Source of the DNA: Rhizobium leguminosarum bv. trifolii WSM2297
GTDB taxonomy: Bacteria; Pseudomonadota; Alphaproteobacteria; Rhizobiales; Rhizobiaceae
Direction of reading: 5' to 3'
NCBI RefSeq assembly: GCF_000271845.1
Contig: NZ_JH719393.1
Location: 1,580,442 to 1,644,441 of the forward strand
DNA: 64,000 nucleotides
Shown: in pieces, positions 36,736 to 45,259 of the stretch
Numbering within the stretch: position 1 is the first letter of the stretch
Layout of the letters: the number at the start of each line of letters is the position of its first letter
Program-made: the position numbers and the translations under genes
Notes under the pieces: generated by a model
Database searches by the model: none
Seen by the model: only the letters and a program-made list of their open reading frames with translations
Told to the model about the DNA's origin: nothing

Positions 36736-37398
36736 CTATCTCGGCAGGGCCAGACGGCGCTCGACGAAGCGCATCACGGCGGCAATGAGGAAACAGGTCA
36801 CGACATAGAGGGCCGAGGTGACCATCCAGGTTTCGATGACGCGAAAGCTCTCGACATTGATCTTGCGCGCAGCAAACGTCAGTTCCGGCACGGCGATGGC
36901 AGCGGCGAGCGAGGTGTCCTTGAAGAGCGAGATGATCGTTGACGACAGCGATGGCAAGACGTTGCGCAGCATCAGCGGTGCGATGATGGAACTGCGAATC
37001 TGCATCCCCGTCAGACCGATGGCAAGGCCGGCTTCCGTCAGCCCTTTCGGGATGGACAACAGGCCGGCGCGGAACACCTCGGCCAGATAGGCGCCGGAAT
37101 AGAGGGAGAGAACGAGCACGAAGCTCTTTATCTTGTCGAGGCGCAAACCCATCTGCGGCAACGCAAAAAAGGCGAAGAGCACCAGGACGAGAATTGGCAG
37201 GTTGCGGATGACAGTGACATAGACCCTCGCCGGCACGACCGCGAAGCGGTTTTTGGAGGTCAGCGCGAAGGCCACGACGAGGCCGATCACAGCCCCGATC
37301 AGGATCGAGATCACTGCAAGGCCGAGGCTGAGAGCAAGCCCGCTCAACAGAAAATCGAAATTGCGCCAGACGGCAGCAAAATTCAGCGTGTAACCCAT
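36736..37398 (-). CDS. Polar amino-acid ABC permease
   Basis: A 220-residue membrane protein with coupling loop TEAGLAIGLTGMQIRSSIIAPLMLRN. It is the first permease after the binding-protein gene, from which it is separated by 130 nt with a stem-loop. Confidence 0.9.
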   Translation of the reverse strand: MGYTLNFAAVWRNFDFLLSGLALSLGLAVISILIGAVIGLVVAFALTSKNRFAVVPARVYVTVIRNLPILVLVLFAFFALPQMGLRLDKIKSFVLVLSLYSGAYLAEVFRAGLLSIPKGLTEAGLAIGLTGMQIRSSIIAPLMLRNVLPSLSSTIISLFKDTSLAAAIAVPELTFAARKINVESFRVIETWMVTSALYVVTCFLIAAVMRFVERRLALPR

Positions 37399-37493
37399 GC
37401 GGGCCGCCCTTTCAGACTAACGCACCGTGCACGATGCGCAGATTTAAAATGTTGCAGCGTGCTTCGTGCGTGCCAAAAAGACGCGACGCTGCA

Positions 37494-37521
37494 GCGGAGC
37501 GGGAGAACAATCCCGCTCCGC
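37494..37521. promoter_or_regulatory. Perfect 11-bp intercistronic hairpin after the binding-protein gene
   Basis: GCGGAGCGGGA (37494-37504) pairs with TCCCGCTCCGC (37511-37521) around GAACAA. It lies directly after the binding-protein stop codon on the minus strand, matching the placement seen in the other ABC operons of this window. Confidence 0.65.
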
Positions 37522-37528
37522 GTGGCCA

Positions 37529-38368
37529 TTACTTGAACTCGACCGGAAAGCCGATCTGCGGCGGTGTCAGATCCTTGCCGAACCAGGTCTTGAAGGACTT
37601 GGCGTAGAAATCGAATTCGACGCCGGTCATGGCTTCATGCAGGGCGGTGTTGACGAAATTCAGCCAGTCCTGATCGCCGCGTTTGACGGCGCAGGCATAG
37701 GTCTGCGGGTTCCAGCCGTAGCCGGCGTCTTTGTAGCGGCCGGGATTCTGCGTCATGTACCAAGCGAGCGACGACTGATCGGTGGCGACGGCATCGGCAC
37801 GTCCCGACTCCAGCGCCTGGTAGATCAGGTCGACGGAATCATACTGGTCGACGGTCGCCTCCGGCAAGGCCGCATGCACCATGGCCTCAGCATAGACGTT
37901 CTGGAGAACCGAGATAGTGACGGAGGAGCCGGCGGCCTTGAGCGCGGCGTAGTCGCCATATTTTCCGTCCGCCTTGAGCATCAAGCCGACACCCTCGCGA
38001 TAGTAAGGAATGGTGAAGGCGACCTGCTGGGCACGTTCGCCGGTTACGGTCATGAACTGGCAGGTAATGTCGACCTTGTCGGTGGTAATGTTCGGGATGC
38101 GGGCGTCGGAAGACTGGTTCACATACTCGATCTTCTCAGGATCGCCGAACAGTGCCTTGGCGATAATATGGCCCATGTCGACGTCGAAGCCCTGAAGCTT
38201 GTCGTCGGCGCTCTTGAAGTGCCAGGGCGCGTTGGTGCTGCCCGTGCCGAGGACGAGATGGCCGCGGGCCAGCACTTCATCGAGCTTGCTGCCGTCGGCC
38301 AGCACAGGCGTGGATAACAGGGCGGCGGCGATCAGCGACATCACGCCGGTGCGAAAGGAAATGGTCAT
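37529..38368 (-). CDS. Polar amino-acid ABC substrate-binding protein
   Basis: A 279-residue family 3 protein with a Sec signal (MTISFRTGVMSLIAAALLSTPVLA) and core GTGSTNAPWHFKSADDKLQGFDVDMG. ATG 38368 follows an AAGGGGAACGCC site; the open frame extends much further upstream through operator sequence and is not coding there. It is the first gene of its operon. Confidence 0.9.
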   Translation of the reverse strand: MTISFRTGVMSLIAAALLSTPVLADGSKLDEVLARGHLVLGTGSTNAPWHFKSADDKLQGFDVDMGHIIAKALFGDPEKIEYVNQSSDARIPNITTDKVDITCQFMTVTGERAQQVAFTIPYYREGVGLMLKADGKYGDYAALKAAGSSVTISVLQNVYAEAMVHAALPEATVDQYDSVDLIYQALESGRADAVATDQSSLAWYMTQNPGRYKDAGYGWNPQTYACAVKRGDQDWLNFVNTALHEAMTGVEFDFYAKSFKTWFGKDLTPPQIGFPVEFK

Positions 38369-38390
38369 GGCGTTCCCCTTATGATGGCTC

Positions 38391-38436
38391 CCATTATTCC
38401 AGTATAATGGACGTATGTCTGTTTTACTGGAATAAT
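38391..38436. promoter_or_regulatory. Nested inverted repeats before the amino-acid ABC operon
   Basis: A 12-bp perfect inverted repeat, ATTATTCCAGTA (38393-38404) and TACTGGAATAAT (38425-38436), encloses a second one, CCATTAT (38391-38397) and ATAATGG (38404-38410). They lie 23-68 nt before ATG 38368 of the binding-protein gene, so they probably cover its promoter and bind a regulator, perhaps the GntR protein at 34313. Confidence 0.6.
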
Positions 38437-38641
38437 GTATCAAGTGCCATCGACGATGAATTGTCAATGGGTCATGCTGAAAAAACGCACAGGGGCGCAC
38501 GTGGCGATTTTTTTTGGCAGTGCAGCATTTTCCTCTTGCCGCAAGGCTAATTGCCCGGCTGCGCTCCGACAGTTCGGCGGGGATGGAAACGCGCAATTGG
38601 CGATAGAATATAGACAACCCTTGAAACCTTCATCAGAGCCA

Positions 38642-38663
38642 TGTATATGCATGTGTATATGCA
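38642..38663 (+). promoter_or_regulatory. vapBC operator: two direct copies of TGTATATGCA
   Basis: TGTATATGCA occurs at 38642-38651 and 38654-38663, a 12-bp step. The copies lie just before the AGGAGG ribosome site of vapB. VapB-VapC complexes normally bind such repeats to shut off their own promoter. The rest of 38437-38641 shows no gene. Confidence 0.6.
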
Positions 38664-38675
38664 CAGGAGGCTGTT

Positions 38676-38945
38676 GTGCCGCATCGTCAAGGCCAAGGAC
38701 TTGTCCCTCCGCGCGAGGCCAAACTTTTCCGAAACAACAAGAGCCAGGCCGTCCGCATCCCGGCTGACTTTGAGCTACCCGGCGATCGAGTGATGATCCA
38801 CCGGGATGGCGATCGGCTCATCATCGAGCCGGTGCGCCGCAAGAATCTGCTGGATATTCTGGCTGGTTTAGACGTGCTTGGTCCTGAAGATCAGTTCCCC
38901 GATGTCGACGAGACCTTGCTTCCCGCGAAGGAAATCGACCTGTGA
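38676..38945 (+). CDS. vapB: VapB-family antitoxin (AbrB/SpoVT fold)
   Basis: An 89-residue protein starting at GTG 38676 behind AGGAGG. The core REAKLFRNNKSQAVRIPADFELPGDRVMIHRDGDRLIIEP is the AbrB/MazE-type DNA-binding fold; the acidic C-terminal tail would bind VapC. It overlaps the toxin gene by 4 nt (GTGA). Confidence 0.87.
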   Translation: MPHRQGQGLVPPREAKLFRNNKSQAVRIPADFELPGDRVMIHRDGDRLIIEPVRRKNLLDILAGLDVLGPEDQFPDVDETLLPAKEIDL

Positions 38946-39346
38946 GCAGGCTTTATATGCTGGACACCAATATCGTGTCCGAACTTGCTCGAAACCCGAA
39001 GGGCAGCGTCGCCCGACGAATCGGCGAGGTTGGGCCGGATGCAATCTGTGTCAGTATCATCACGGCGTCCGAGTTGCGCTACGGCTGCGCCAAGAAGGGA
39101 TCACCGAAACTTCTGGCACAAATCGAGGCGATACTCGGCAGCGTACCGGTGCTCGCGCTGGACGTGCCCGCCGATACCGAATACGGCGGCATCCGGGCTG
39201 AACTGGAGGCCATTGGTAAACCTATCGGTCCGAATGACATGTTGATCGCCGCCCATGCCTCTGCCCTCGGAGCTGTTCTGGTGACGGCCAATATGGGGGA
39301 ATTCACGCGTGTCCGTGCTTTGCACGTCGAGAACTGGTTGAGTTGA
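38942..39346 (+). CDS. vapC: VapC-family PIN-domain toxin
   Basis: A 134-residue PIN ribonuclease starting at GTG 38942. Acidic active-site positions are visible in YMLDTNIVSELAR (Asp8), ITASELRYG (Glu near 43) and GPNDMLIAAHA (Asp near 99). The fourth position, TANMGEF, has Asn/Glu as in many VapCs. It looks intact. Confidence 0.88.
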   Translation: MSRLYMLDTNIVSELARNPKGSVARRIGEVGPDAICVSIITASELRYGCAKKGSPKLLAQIEAILGSVPVLALDVPADTEYGGIRAELEAIGKPIGPNDMLIAAHASALGAVLVTANMGEFTRVRALHVENWLS

Positions 39347-39494
39347 CTGCGATAGATCTGTCCATCGTCCTGACGCATCCGTTTTACGCGTGGTGATGCT
39401 CAGCCGGCCATGCTCTCCGAGATCTCGGTAGCGCAGCGGCGCAGACGGCAGCCCCTGCCCTGCCATGGGTGATGATGCAGTTCGGTCAGGTCAC

Positions 39495-40490
39495 TCAGCC
39501 GGTCTTCAGTTGCGCCATCGCAAGCAGCGTGTCGGCGCTGATGCTCGCTGAGCCGGTCAGGATCGAAAGTGCTGTCGACGTGGTGCCCGTGCCGTTGGCG
39601 ATATCATACATGGCGGTGAAGCGTTTGATCAGATCGTCGACTTTGTCGGGATCTGCCAGATCCTTGATCTCGATGAAGTTGTCGACCATCTCGGCTTGCT
39701 TGTCGACGTCCATGTTCGAGACATAGCTGGTTGAAGGTCGTAGTAAAGAACTCGAAGAGCGCGCTGTCGCCCAGAATGTCGTAGGCGCTCGATATTTCCG
39801 GCGCCTTGCGCTGGAAGTAGAGCGCGAGGCGCACGCCGGTGTTGCTGTCGCCCTGGTCGTCTTCGAGCGTCAGCCTGACATAGGAGTCGATGGTTTCCAG
39901 CACGTCGCCGCGCTGCTGCACAGTCTCTGTGGGGTCGGCGGAAATATTGCCGTCCTGGTCGAAATTAAACGCGCCGACGAGTTCGGCGAAGCGACTGTCG
40001 TCCAGCTTGTTGACGTAACTGTCTTCGTCGTCGAGATCGGAAGAAAACATCTTCTCCAATTGCTCCGACGTGACATCGTCCGGGTCGAGCCCCTTCGCCT
40101 GGAGCGCCAGGGACACCAGGCGATCATCGGCCAGAAATTCGCTCGCGGTCGTGATCGTCGCCATCTGCTTGCGGAAATAGGTGATCTCATCATCCGCCGC
40201 GTCGGTCGCCTCGGTCAGTTCGTCCCCGTCGAGGTAGCGGATCTTGTTCTGCTTATAATAGGCGGCATAGTCGTCAACGACGGATTCCGACATGGCTTGC
40301 AAGGGAACGGTGACGTCGCCATCGCTGTCGAAGTTGAAGGCTTTGAGAAAGGCGACGAACCGGTGTCGTCCCGGCTGTTGACATGGACTTTTGTGGCCTG
40401 AGACGCCACGATCGAGAGGCTGGCGTTCAGATTTCGCGCGACTGCGAGATAGCTTACATAGGTGGAAACCAACGTCTGTCCCTTTTTCAT
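39495..40490 (-). pseudogene. Broken DUF1217-type gene (flagellum-linked family)
   Basis: Three frames must be joined to recover one protein. The N-terminal part (LVSTYVSYLAVARNLNASLSIVASQAT, from 40490) loses a stretch after ASQAT, then shifts frame near 40380 (RDDT to RFVAFLKAFNFD). The middle runs to about 39726 (FFTTTFNQ), where one extra base shifts it again into YVSNMDVDKQAEMVDNF, ending at 39495. The repeated NKLDDSRFAELVGAFNFD pattern is that of DUF1217 proteins, which occur in rhizobial motility clusters. No flagellar genes are nearby, so this is a decayed, displaced copy. Confidence 0.75.
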
Positions 40491-40610
40491 AGGCGCGCCA
40501 GCGCGCGCGAAAGCCTGCCGGCAGCCACGGTGAAAACTCGATCTTTGCTGGGATGTCGTCGCCGGTCATGGCGATGCGCGGCCATATTCATGTGGCCGAA
40601 TCAATATAAA

Positions 40611-40626
40611 AGAACTCTACAGTTCT
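40611..40626. promoter_or_regulatory. TetR operator, copy 1 (before the DUF1217-type gene)
   Basis: AGAACTCTACAGTTCT is a 16-bp palindrome followed by ATAAT. It lies 121 nt before the start of the broken DUF1217-type gene and just past the 3' end of the TetR gene. Copy 2 at 41432 has the same arms. Confidence 0.6.
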
Positions 40627-40682
40627 ATAATTCATCCAAAATGGAAATTGGAAGACAAAAGCCGAAGGATCGCTTTTCGGGT

Positions 40683-41324
40683 TTACGAGGCCCCGACGCC
40701 GGAGGCGAAGATCGCGATGCAGCGCCGAAGATGGGCGAGCAGTTCGGCCCGCTCGGGCCAAGCCTGGGCGCGCCCTTCCGGCGGGCCCATACCTCCGAAG
40801 ATCATGTCCATCAGCATCCGGGCTCCGCTCGCCGGATCGTCAAGCCTCAACTTGCCTTCCGCCCGGCGATCGCTCAACCAGTCGGCAAGGTGTTGACGGC
40901 TGGCAAGCATGCCTTCGCGCTGCAGAATATCGATAAGCTCCGGAAACTGCGACGCTTCGCGAAAGACAAGCTGCAGAAAACCGGCGCGATCCGCATCCTT
41001 CTCCTCATCCATGTCGATCATGAAGATATGTTCGAGACTCTGGGTGATCGGAAGGTCTTCCGCGGGCCTCGGCAGGTCGAGCATCAGACGCCGATGCGCG
41101 CCGACCACGGCGGCAAACAGCTCTTCCTTGCTCTGAAACAGCTTGTAGAGCGTCTGCTTCGAAACGCCTGCCTCGGTGGCGACCACGGCGGTGGTGCTCC
41201 CGGCGTAACCGTATTTTACAAAAACACGGCGGGCGATTTCGACGATATGCGTCCGCTTGTCCTCATCGCTGGAGACTTTCGGCCGGCCTCGCTTGCGCGG
41301 CTCATCTGCGGGCTCACCATCCAT
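40683..41324 (-). CDS. TetR-family regulator
   Basis: A 213-residue regulator. A basic N-terminal tail (EPRKRGRPK) precedes the helix-turn-helix (ARRVFVKYGYAGSTTAVVATEAGVSKQTLYKLFQSKEELFAAVV). The ligand domain fills residues 80-213. Two near-identical palindromes flank the gene, one upstream of it at 41432 and one past its end at 40611; the genes next to both are broken, so the regulator may now control only itself. Confidence 0.87.
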   Translation of the reverse strand: MDGEPADEPRKRGRPKVSSDEDKRTHIVEIARRVFVKYGYAGSTTAVVATEAGVSKQTLYKLFQSKEELFAAVVGAHRRLMLDLPRPAEDLPITQSLEHIFMIDMDEEKDADRAGFLQLVFREASQFPELIDILQREGMLASRQHLADWLSDRRAEGKLRLDDPASGARMLMDMIFGGMGPPEGRAQAWPERAELLAHLRRCIAIFASGVGAS

Positions 41325-41431
41325 GGCAATCTAAACCGCTTTACCGAAACGCACGCCGACGACCCTGAAAAGCGAACTGCGATTTCTGAGGCATGATTTT
41401 TTCGGTTGTGGCATTAGCAATTTCGATTTAG

Positions 41432-41447
41432 AGAACTCATAAGTTCT
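41432..41447. promoter_or_regulatory. TetR operator, copy 2 (between tetR and a broken gene)
   Basis: AGAACTCATAAGTTCT is a 16-bp palindrome followed by GTAAT. It differs from copy 1 only in the three central bases and one flanking base. It lies 108 nt upstream of the TetR start and 41 nt before the divergent gene remnant at 41488. Confidence 0.6.
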
Positions 41448-41487
41448 GTAATGCGTTGCATCCCCACCCTCACGATGGAGAGCGCTT

Positions 41488-41655
41488 ATGGCGACCATTT
41501 CCGCCGCAACATCAATTTTTTCCTATTCCTAGCAAGAGCTCGACATCCGCATCCGAGGACATCCTATCCTGTAATACGGTTTCGGCAAAAAAATCAACCA
41601 CAAGCCAGCAGACCGGCAAATACTCGACCGACAGCGCCGAGAAACTCATGTCCCA
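41488..41655 (+). pseudogene. 5' remnant of an unknown gene under the TetR operator
   Basis: ATG 41488, behind GGAGAG, opens a frame MATISAATSIFSYS that hits a stop. Dropping one base at about 41530 lets it continue SKSSTSASEDILSCNTVSAKKSTTSQQ and then DSAEKLMSHL, a Ser/Thr-rich sequence like some rhizobial flagellum-cluster or secreted proteins. From about 41655 the opposite strand is occupied by a vapC fragment, so the gene was cut by a rearrangement. The family is not recognised. Confidence 0.45.
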
Positions 41656-41900
41656 TCTAAGAGCGGCCTCTTCGGTCAGGCCAAAAATCCGGTCCGCGAA
41701 GCGCCGCAGCCAGTCGGACAGTCCCCCCTCGAGGCGTTCGGCTCGTTGATCAGGCCGGATCGTCTGCCGAAAGTGATCTCGGCAATCGTCACAGTCGTCA
41801 GAGTCAATTCAGCATCATGGCGAACGAGCCATGCGAACACCGCTTCATCGGACGATTTCCTCAAAGTTTCCGTAACAATGTTGGTCTCGAGAAAAATCAA
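41650..41900 (-). pseudogene. Truncated, frameshifted PIN-domain toxin (VapC/FitB-like)
   Basis: The N-terminal part MIFLETNIVTETLRKSSDEAVFAWL, then TLTTVTIAEITFG, is a PIN domain with the first Asp replaced by Glu (LETN). One base is missing at about 41770; in the shifted frame it continues IRPDQRAERLEGGLSDWLRRF and FGLTEEAALRW, then loses similarity near 41650. The last active-site Asp region is gone, so it should be inactive. Its antitoxin partner upstream is intact. Confidence 0.75.
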
Positions 41901-42145
41901 AGCTCGATGCCATCGTTCATCTGCCGGCCTTCCTTGAGGACGGCTTCAAGGTCGATATCCGTCCCGCTTTGCTGCGAAAGCCTTGTGTAGAAGGATGATG
42001 CCGGCTCACGACCGTCTTCGCGTACCTCATAGAATTCGAGCGCCCGTTCGACAACGTCGGCTATCGAGCGGTTTTCACGGCGGGCAAGCCGGTGAGCAAG
42101 ATCACGCGCCCTCGCGCTTCGTACGGAAAGCTGAGGTTCAGCCAT
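41897..42145 (-). CDS. VapB-family antitoxin, Rv0623-like, without functional toxin
   Basis: An 82-residue protein from ATG 42145, behind GGAGAG. The first part (MAEPQLSVRSARARDLAHRLARRENRSIADVVERALEFYE) matches Rv0623-like antitoxins; the C-terminal tail (DIDLEAVLKEGRQMNDGIEL) is acidic. It overlaps the broken toxin gene by 4 nt. As a lone antitoxin it could neutralise related toxins. Confidence 0.8.
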   Translation of the reverse strand: MAEPQLSVRSARARDLAHRLARRENRSIADVVERALEFYEVREDGREPASSFYTRLSQQSGTDIDLEAVLKEGRQMNDGIEL

Positions 42146-42339
42146 GTTAATCTCTCCTTGGCAAGAGATACGGCGCTTTCCCGGTAAGCCATCAATGCGG
42201 CAGGTGATGGCTTGGCACCAAAAATAGTTTCGACAATTCATCATCCACCCAATTTTGGACGCCTGCCGCCGCCCCGGACAGGCCAGTCAACCTCTGACAC
42301 CCAGAAGAATTAACCATATTTCAGCGTTCACGCGAAATA

Positions 42340-44217
42340 ATGCAGTACGTAGATCAGGCATCTCGACGCGCAGAGGCCACAAGTTATTTGGAGACGACCT
42401 TGGCTTTTACTATTGCCCGTAGTTTGGTGGCATTTGGTGTCGCCGTTTCAGCAGGCCTTTTCATGTCGATCGGGTTGCAGCAATCGGCCCTCGAACGGCT
42501 GAAAGTCAACGGCCCGGTTTACGAGCAGGTCGTCTATGGCAAGGATCTGATCGCCGATATCCTGCCGCCGCCGCTGTTTGTCGTCGAGTCCTACATGCTC
42601 TCCTTCGAGGCGAGCAAATTTCCCGAACTCACCGCCACCAATCTCGCCAAGATCGCCAATCTCAAAGCCGCTTACGACGACCGCCGCGCTTATTGGAAAA
42701 CCACCCGGCTGCCGCAGTCTTTGAAGGACGAGCTTGAAAACGATGTCCTCGCCAAGGGCGATACATTCTGGGACGTGATGAACCGTGAGATCATCCCGGC
42801 GCTGAATGCCAGGGATGAAGACAAGGCGCACGGGGCGATCGAGCAGTTGCGTGTCGCCTTTCATTCGCACCAGGACGCGGTCGAGAAACTCGTTGCAAAT
42901 TCCGATGCCTTCCTGAAGGGCGAGGAGCGCAATGCCGCCTCGGAAATCGTCACCTGGACGATCTATGCCGGTGCGGCGGGCTTCGGATCCTTCGGGCTCC
43001 TGCTGGTCGGGCTGTATCTCCTGCGCCGCCGGGCCATCGTCCCGCTCGACGGCATGAAGGCCTATATGGGCAACCTCGCCGATGGCGATTTCTCCACAGA
43101 CGTTCCCTATGCCGACCGTTCCGACGAAATCGGGGCCATGTCCAAGGCCGTGGCGGTCTTTCGCCGCAACGCGCTCGAGCGGCAGGATGCGCAGAAGCGC
43201 GAGACGGCGGGTCGCGATGCGGAATTTGAACGCGAACGCAGCCAGATGGCCGAAAAGGCCGCCGAGGAGCAGGTCCGCGAAACGGTGATCGCCCAGCTGA
43301 CCCACGGCTTGGACCAGCTATCGCACGGCAATCTCGATTGCCGGATCGCCACACCCTTTGCCGCCGCTTACGAGACTTTGCGCGCCAAGTTCAACGACAG
43401 CATGGACGCACTTTGCGCCTCGATGGCCGAGATCGCCCAAACCTCCAAACAAGTGGATAGCGCCTCGGCCGACATTACGGGTGCAACCGAGAGCCTCGCA
43501 TCGCGTACGGAGCAGCAAGCCGCGATGCTCGAAGAGGCCACAACCGCGCTCGGCGAGATGAATGCCAAGGCGAAAGACGCCTCCGATCATGCCGGCAAGG
43601 CGACCGGCATGATGGCCGAGACCCGCAAGAGCGCCGAACATTCGGCAGCCGTCGTCCGCGAAGCGATCGCCGCCATGGAAAGGATCGAAGGCTCGTCCTC
43701 GCAGATCGGCGACATCGTCAACGTCATCGATGAAATCGCCTTCCAGACCAATCTTCTGGCGCTCAATGCCGGGGTTGAAGCGGCCCGCGCAGGCGAAGCG
43801 GGCAAGGGCTTTGCCGTCGTGGCGCAGGAGGTGCGCGAACTCGCCATGCGCTCGGCCAACGCCGCCAAGGAGATCAGGGCTCTGATTTCCACATCCTCGT
43901 CTCAAGTCTCCACCGGGGTGGAGCTCGTCAACCGCACCGGCAAGGCGCTTCAGGAAATCGAAGGTCAGGTCGAGCAGGTTGCCGGGCTGATCGCCCGGAT
44001 TGTTTCTGTGTCCTCCGAGCAGGCGGTCGCGATCCGAGAGATCAATGCCTCGGTCAATGCTCTCGACCAGGTGACGCAACACAACGCGACGATGGCCGTC
44101 GAGACCGCTTCGGCCTGCCGCGCGCTCGGCGCCCAAACGCAGACACTGGAGGGCGTCGTCAAGCGCTTTCAGATCGACGCGGCAGCCAGCATGTCAAGGC
44201 CGCGTCAAGCCGCCTGA
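42340..44217 (+). CDS. Methyl-accepting chemotaxis protein
   Basis: A 625-residue receptor. One membrane helix is at about residues 27-47, a periplasmic domain of some 160 residues follows, the second helix is near 205-228 ([21 protein letters not shown]), then a HAMP domain ([24 protein letters not shown]) and a second HAMP-like segment near 320-345. The signalling tip is in [37 protein letters not shown]. No C-terminal CheR/CheB pentapeptide is seen. The sensed compound is unknown; the ectoine locus starts right after it, on the other strand. Confidence 0.9.
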   Translation: MQYVDQASRRAEATSYLETTLAFTIARSLVAFGVAVSAGLFMSIGLQQSALERLKVNGPVYEQVVYGKDLIADILPPPLFVVESYMLSFEASKFPELTATNLAKIANLKAAYDDRRAYWKTTRLPQSLKDELENDVLAKGDTFWDVMNREIIPALNARDEDKAHGAIEQLRVAFHSHQDAVEKLVANSDAFLKGEERNAASEIVTWTIYAGAAGFGSFGLLLVGLYLLRRRAIVPLDGMKAYMGNLADGDFSTDVPYADRSDEIGAMSKAVAVFRRNALERQDAQKRETAGRDAEFERERSQMAEKAAEEQVRETVIAQLTHGLDQLSHGNLDCRIATPFAAAYETLRAKFNDSMDALCASMAEIAQTSKQVDSASADITGATESLASRTEQQAAMLEEATTALGEMNAKAKDASDHAGKATGMMAETRKSAEHSAAVVREAIAAMERIEGSSSQIGDIVNVIDEIAFQTNLLALNAGVEAARAGEAGKGFAVVAQEVRELAMRSANAAKEIRALISTSSSQVSTGVELVNRTGKALQEIEGQVEQVAGLIARIVSVSSEQAVAIREINASVNALDQVTQHNATMAVETASACRALGAQTQTLEGVVKRFQIDAAASMSRPRQAA

Positions 44218-44244
44218 CGCTCCGCTCGGGCTATTCCGTTCACC

Positions 44245-45252
44245 TCATTCATCGACGATTGCGACGACGGCAACGCAATCGCCTGGTTTGACCAGCCCCG
44301 GGAAATGCCGGGCGCAGAGAATGCCGGCCATGCCGGCACGGATCTCGCGCGGCGCCTCCCCGGTTCGTCCGGTTGGATGGATGAGGGCGATGACGGCATC
44401 CTCACTGGCGGCTTCACCGAGATCGATGAGAGGCTCGATGAGGCCGCCCTCCTCCGCAAAGGAGAAACAGCGGCCGTCCGGCATGTCGAGCCACGTGGTC
44501 GGACCGATATCGGCGGCGCCCGCAACGATTCCGGCACGGCGCAGCACATTCATGGTGCCGCGCTTGGCAATCGCAGCACTCTTGGCCGTAGCCGTCCCGC
44601 CGCCGCCGAGTTCCGTGGTGATGAAGACCTTGCCCATCTCTTCGGCCGCCGTGTCGTACATGCCGACCGCATCGATCTCCAGCATCTTCATCGAATAGGG
44701 CGCGGCAAAGGCCGTCACGAGCTCGAAAGCCTGCGCTTCCTGTTGTTTGTTCTGAAGAATGTGGGCTGCGCAGAACGGCAGGAAATCGAGCGTCTTGCCG
44801 CCGGAATGAAAGTCGAGGACGATATCGGCCATCGGCAGCAGCACACGCTGGAAATAGTCGGCGATCTTCTCGGTCACCGTCCCATCCGGCCGGCCCGGGA
44901 AGCTGCGGTTCATATTGCCCCGGTCGATCGGCGACGTCCTGGTTCCCGCCAGGAACGCCGGATAATTCATCGCCGGCACGATGATGACCCTGCCGCTGAC
45001 CTCCTGGGCCTTCAGGGTGCGGGCGAGATCGAAAAGCGCGATCGGCCCTTCATACTCGTCGCCGTGATTGCCGCCGGTCAGAAGCGCCGTCGGCCCCTTG
45101 CCGTTGCTGACGACCGTGATCGGGATCATCACCGATCCCCAGGCGGAATCGTCTCGGCTATAAGGCAGCCGGAGGAAACCGTGCTGGACGCCCTCGGCGG
45201 CGAAATCCACCGTCGCGCTGATCGGCGACGGGCGCAAGGCAATCTCGTTCAT
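44245..45252 (-). CDS. eutE: N-alpha-acetyl-diaminobutyrate deacetylase
   Basis: A 335-residue member of the aspartoacylase/succinylglutamate desuccinylase zinc family. Zinc ligands are in GGNHGDEYEG near residue 60 and later VLDFHSGGKT; it is called DoeB elsewhere. It removes the acetyl group from N-alpha-acetyl-L-2,4-diaminobutyrate, the ring-opening product of ectoine. It is the last gene of the minus-strand eut/ehu operon, 7 nt after eutD. Confidence 0.88.
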   Translation of the reverse strand: MNEIALRPSPISATVDFAAEGVQHGFLRLPYSRDDSAWGSVMIPITVVSNGKGPTALLTGGNHGDEYEGPIALFDLARTLKAQEVSGRVIIVPAMNYPAFLAGTRTSPIDRGNMNRSFPGRPDGTVTEKIADYFQRVLLPMADIVLDFHSGGKTLDFLPFCAAHILQNKQQEAQAFELVTAFAAPYSMKMLEIDAVGMYDTAAEEMGKVFITTELGGGGTATAKSAAIAKRGTMNVLRRAGIVAGAADIGPTTWLDMPDGRCFSFAEEGGLIEPLIDLGEAASEDAVIALIHPTGRTGEAPREIRAGMAGILCARHFPGLVKPGDCVAVVAIVDE

Positions 45253-45259
45253 GACAGCC

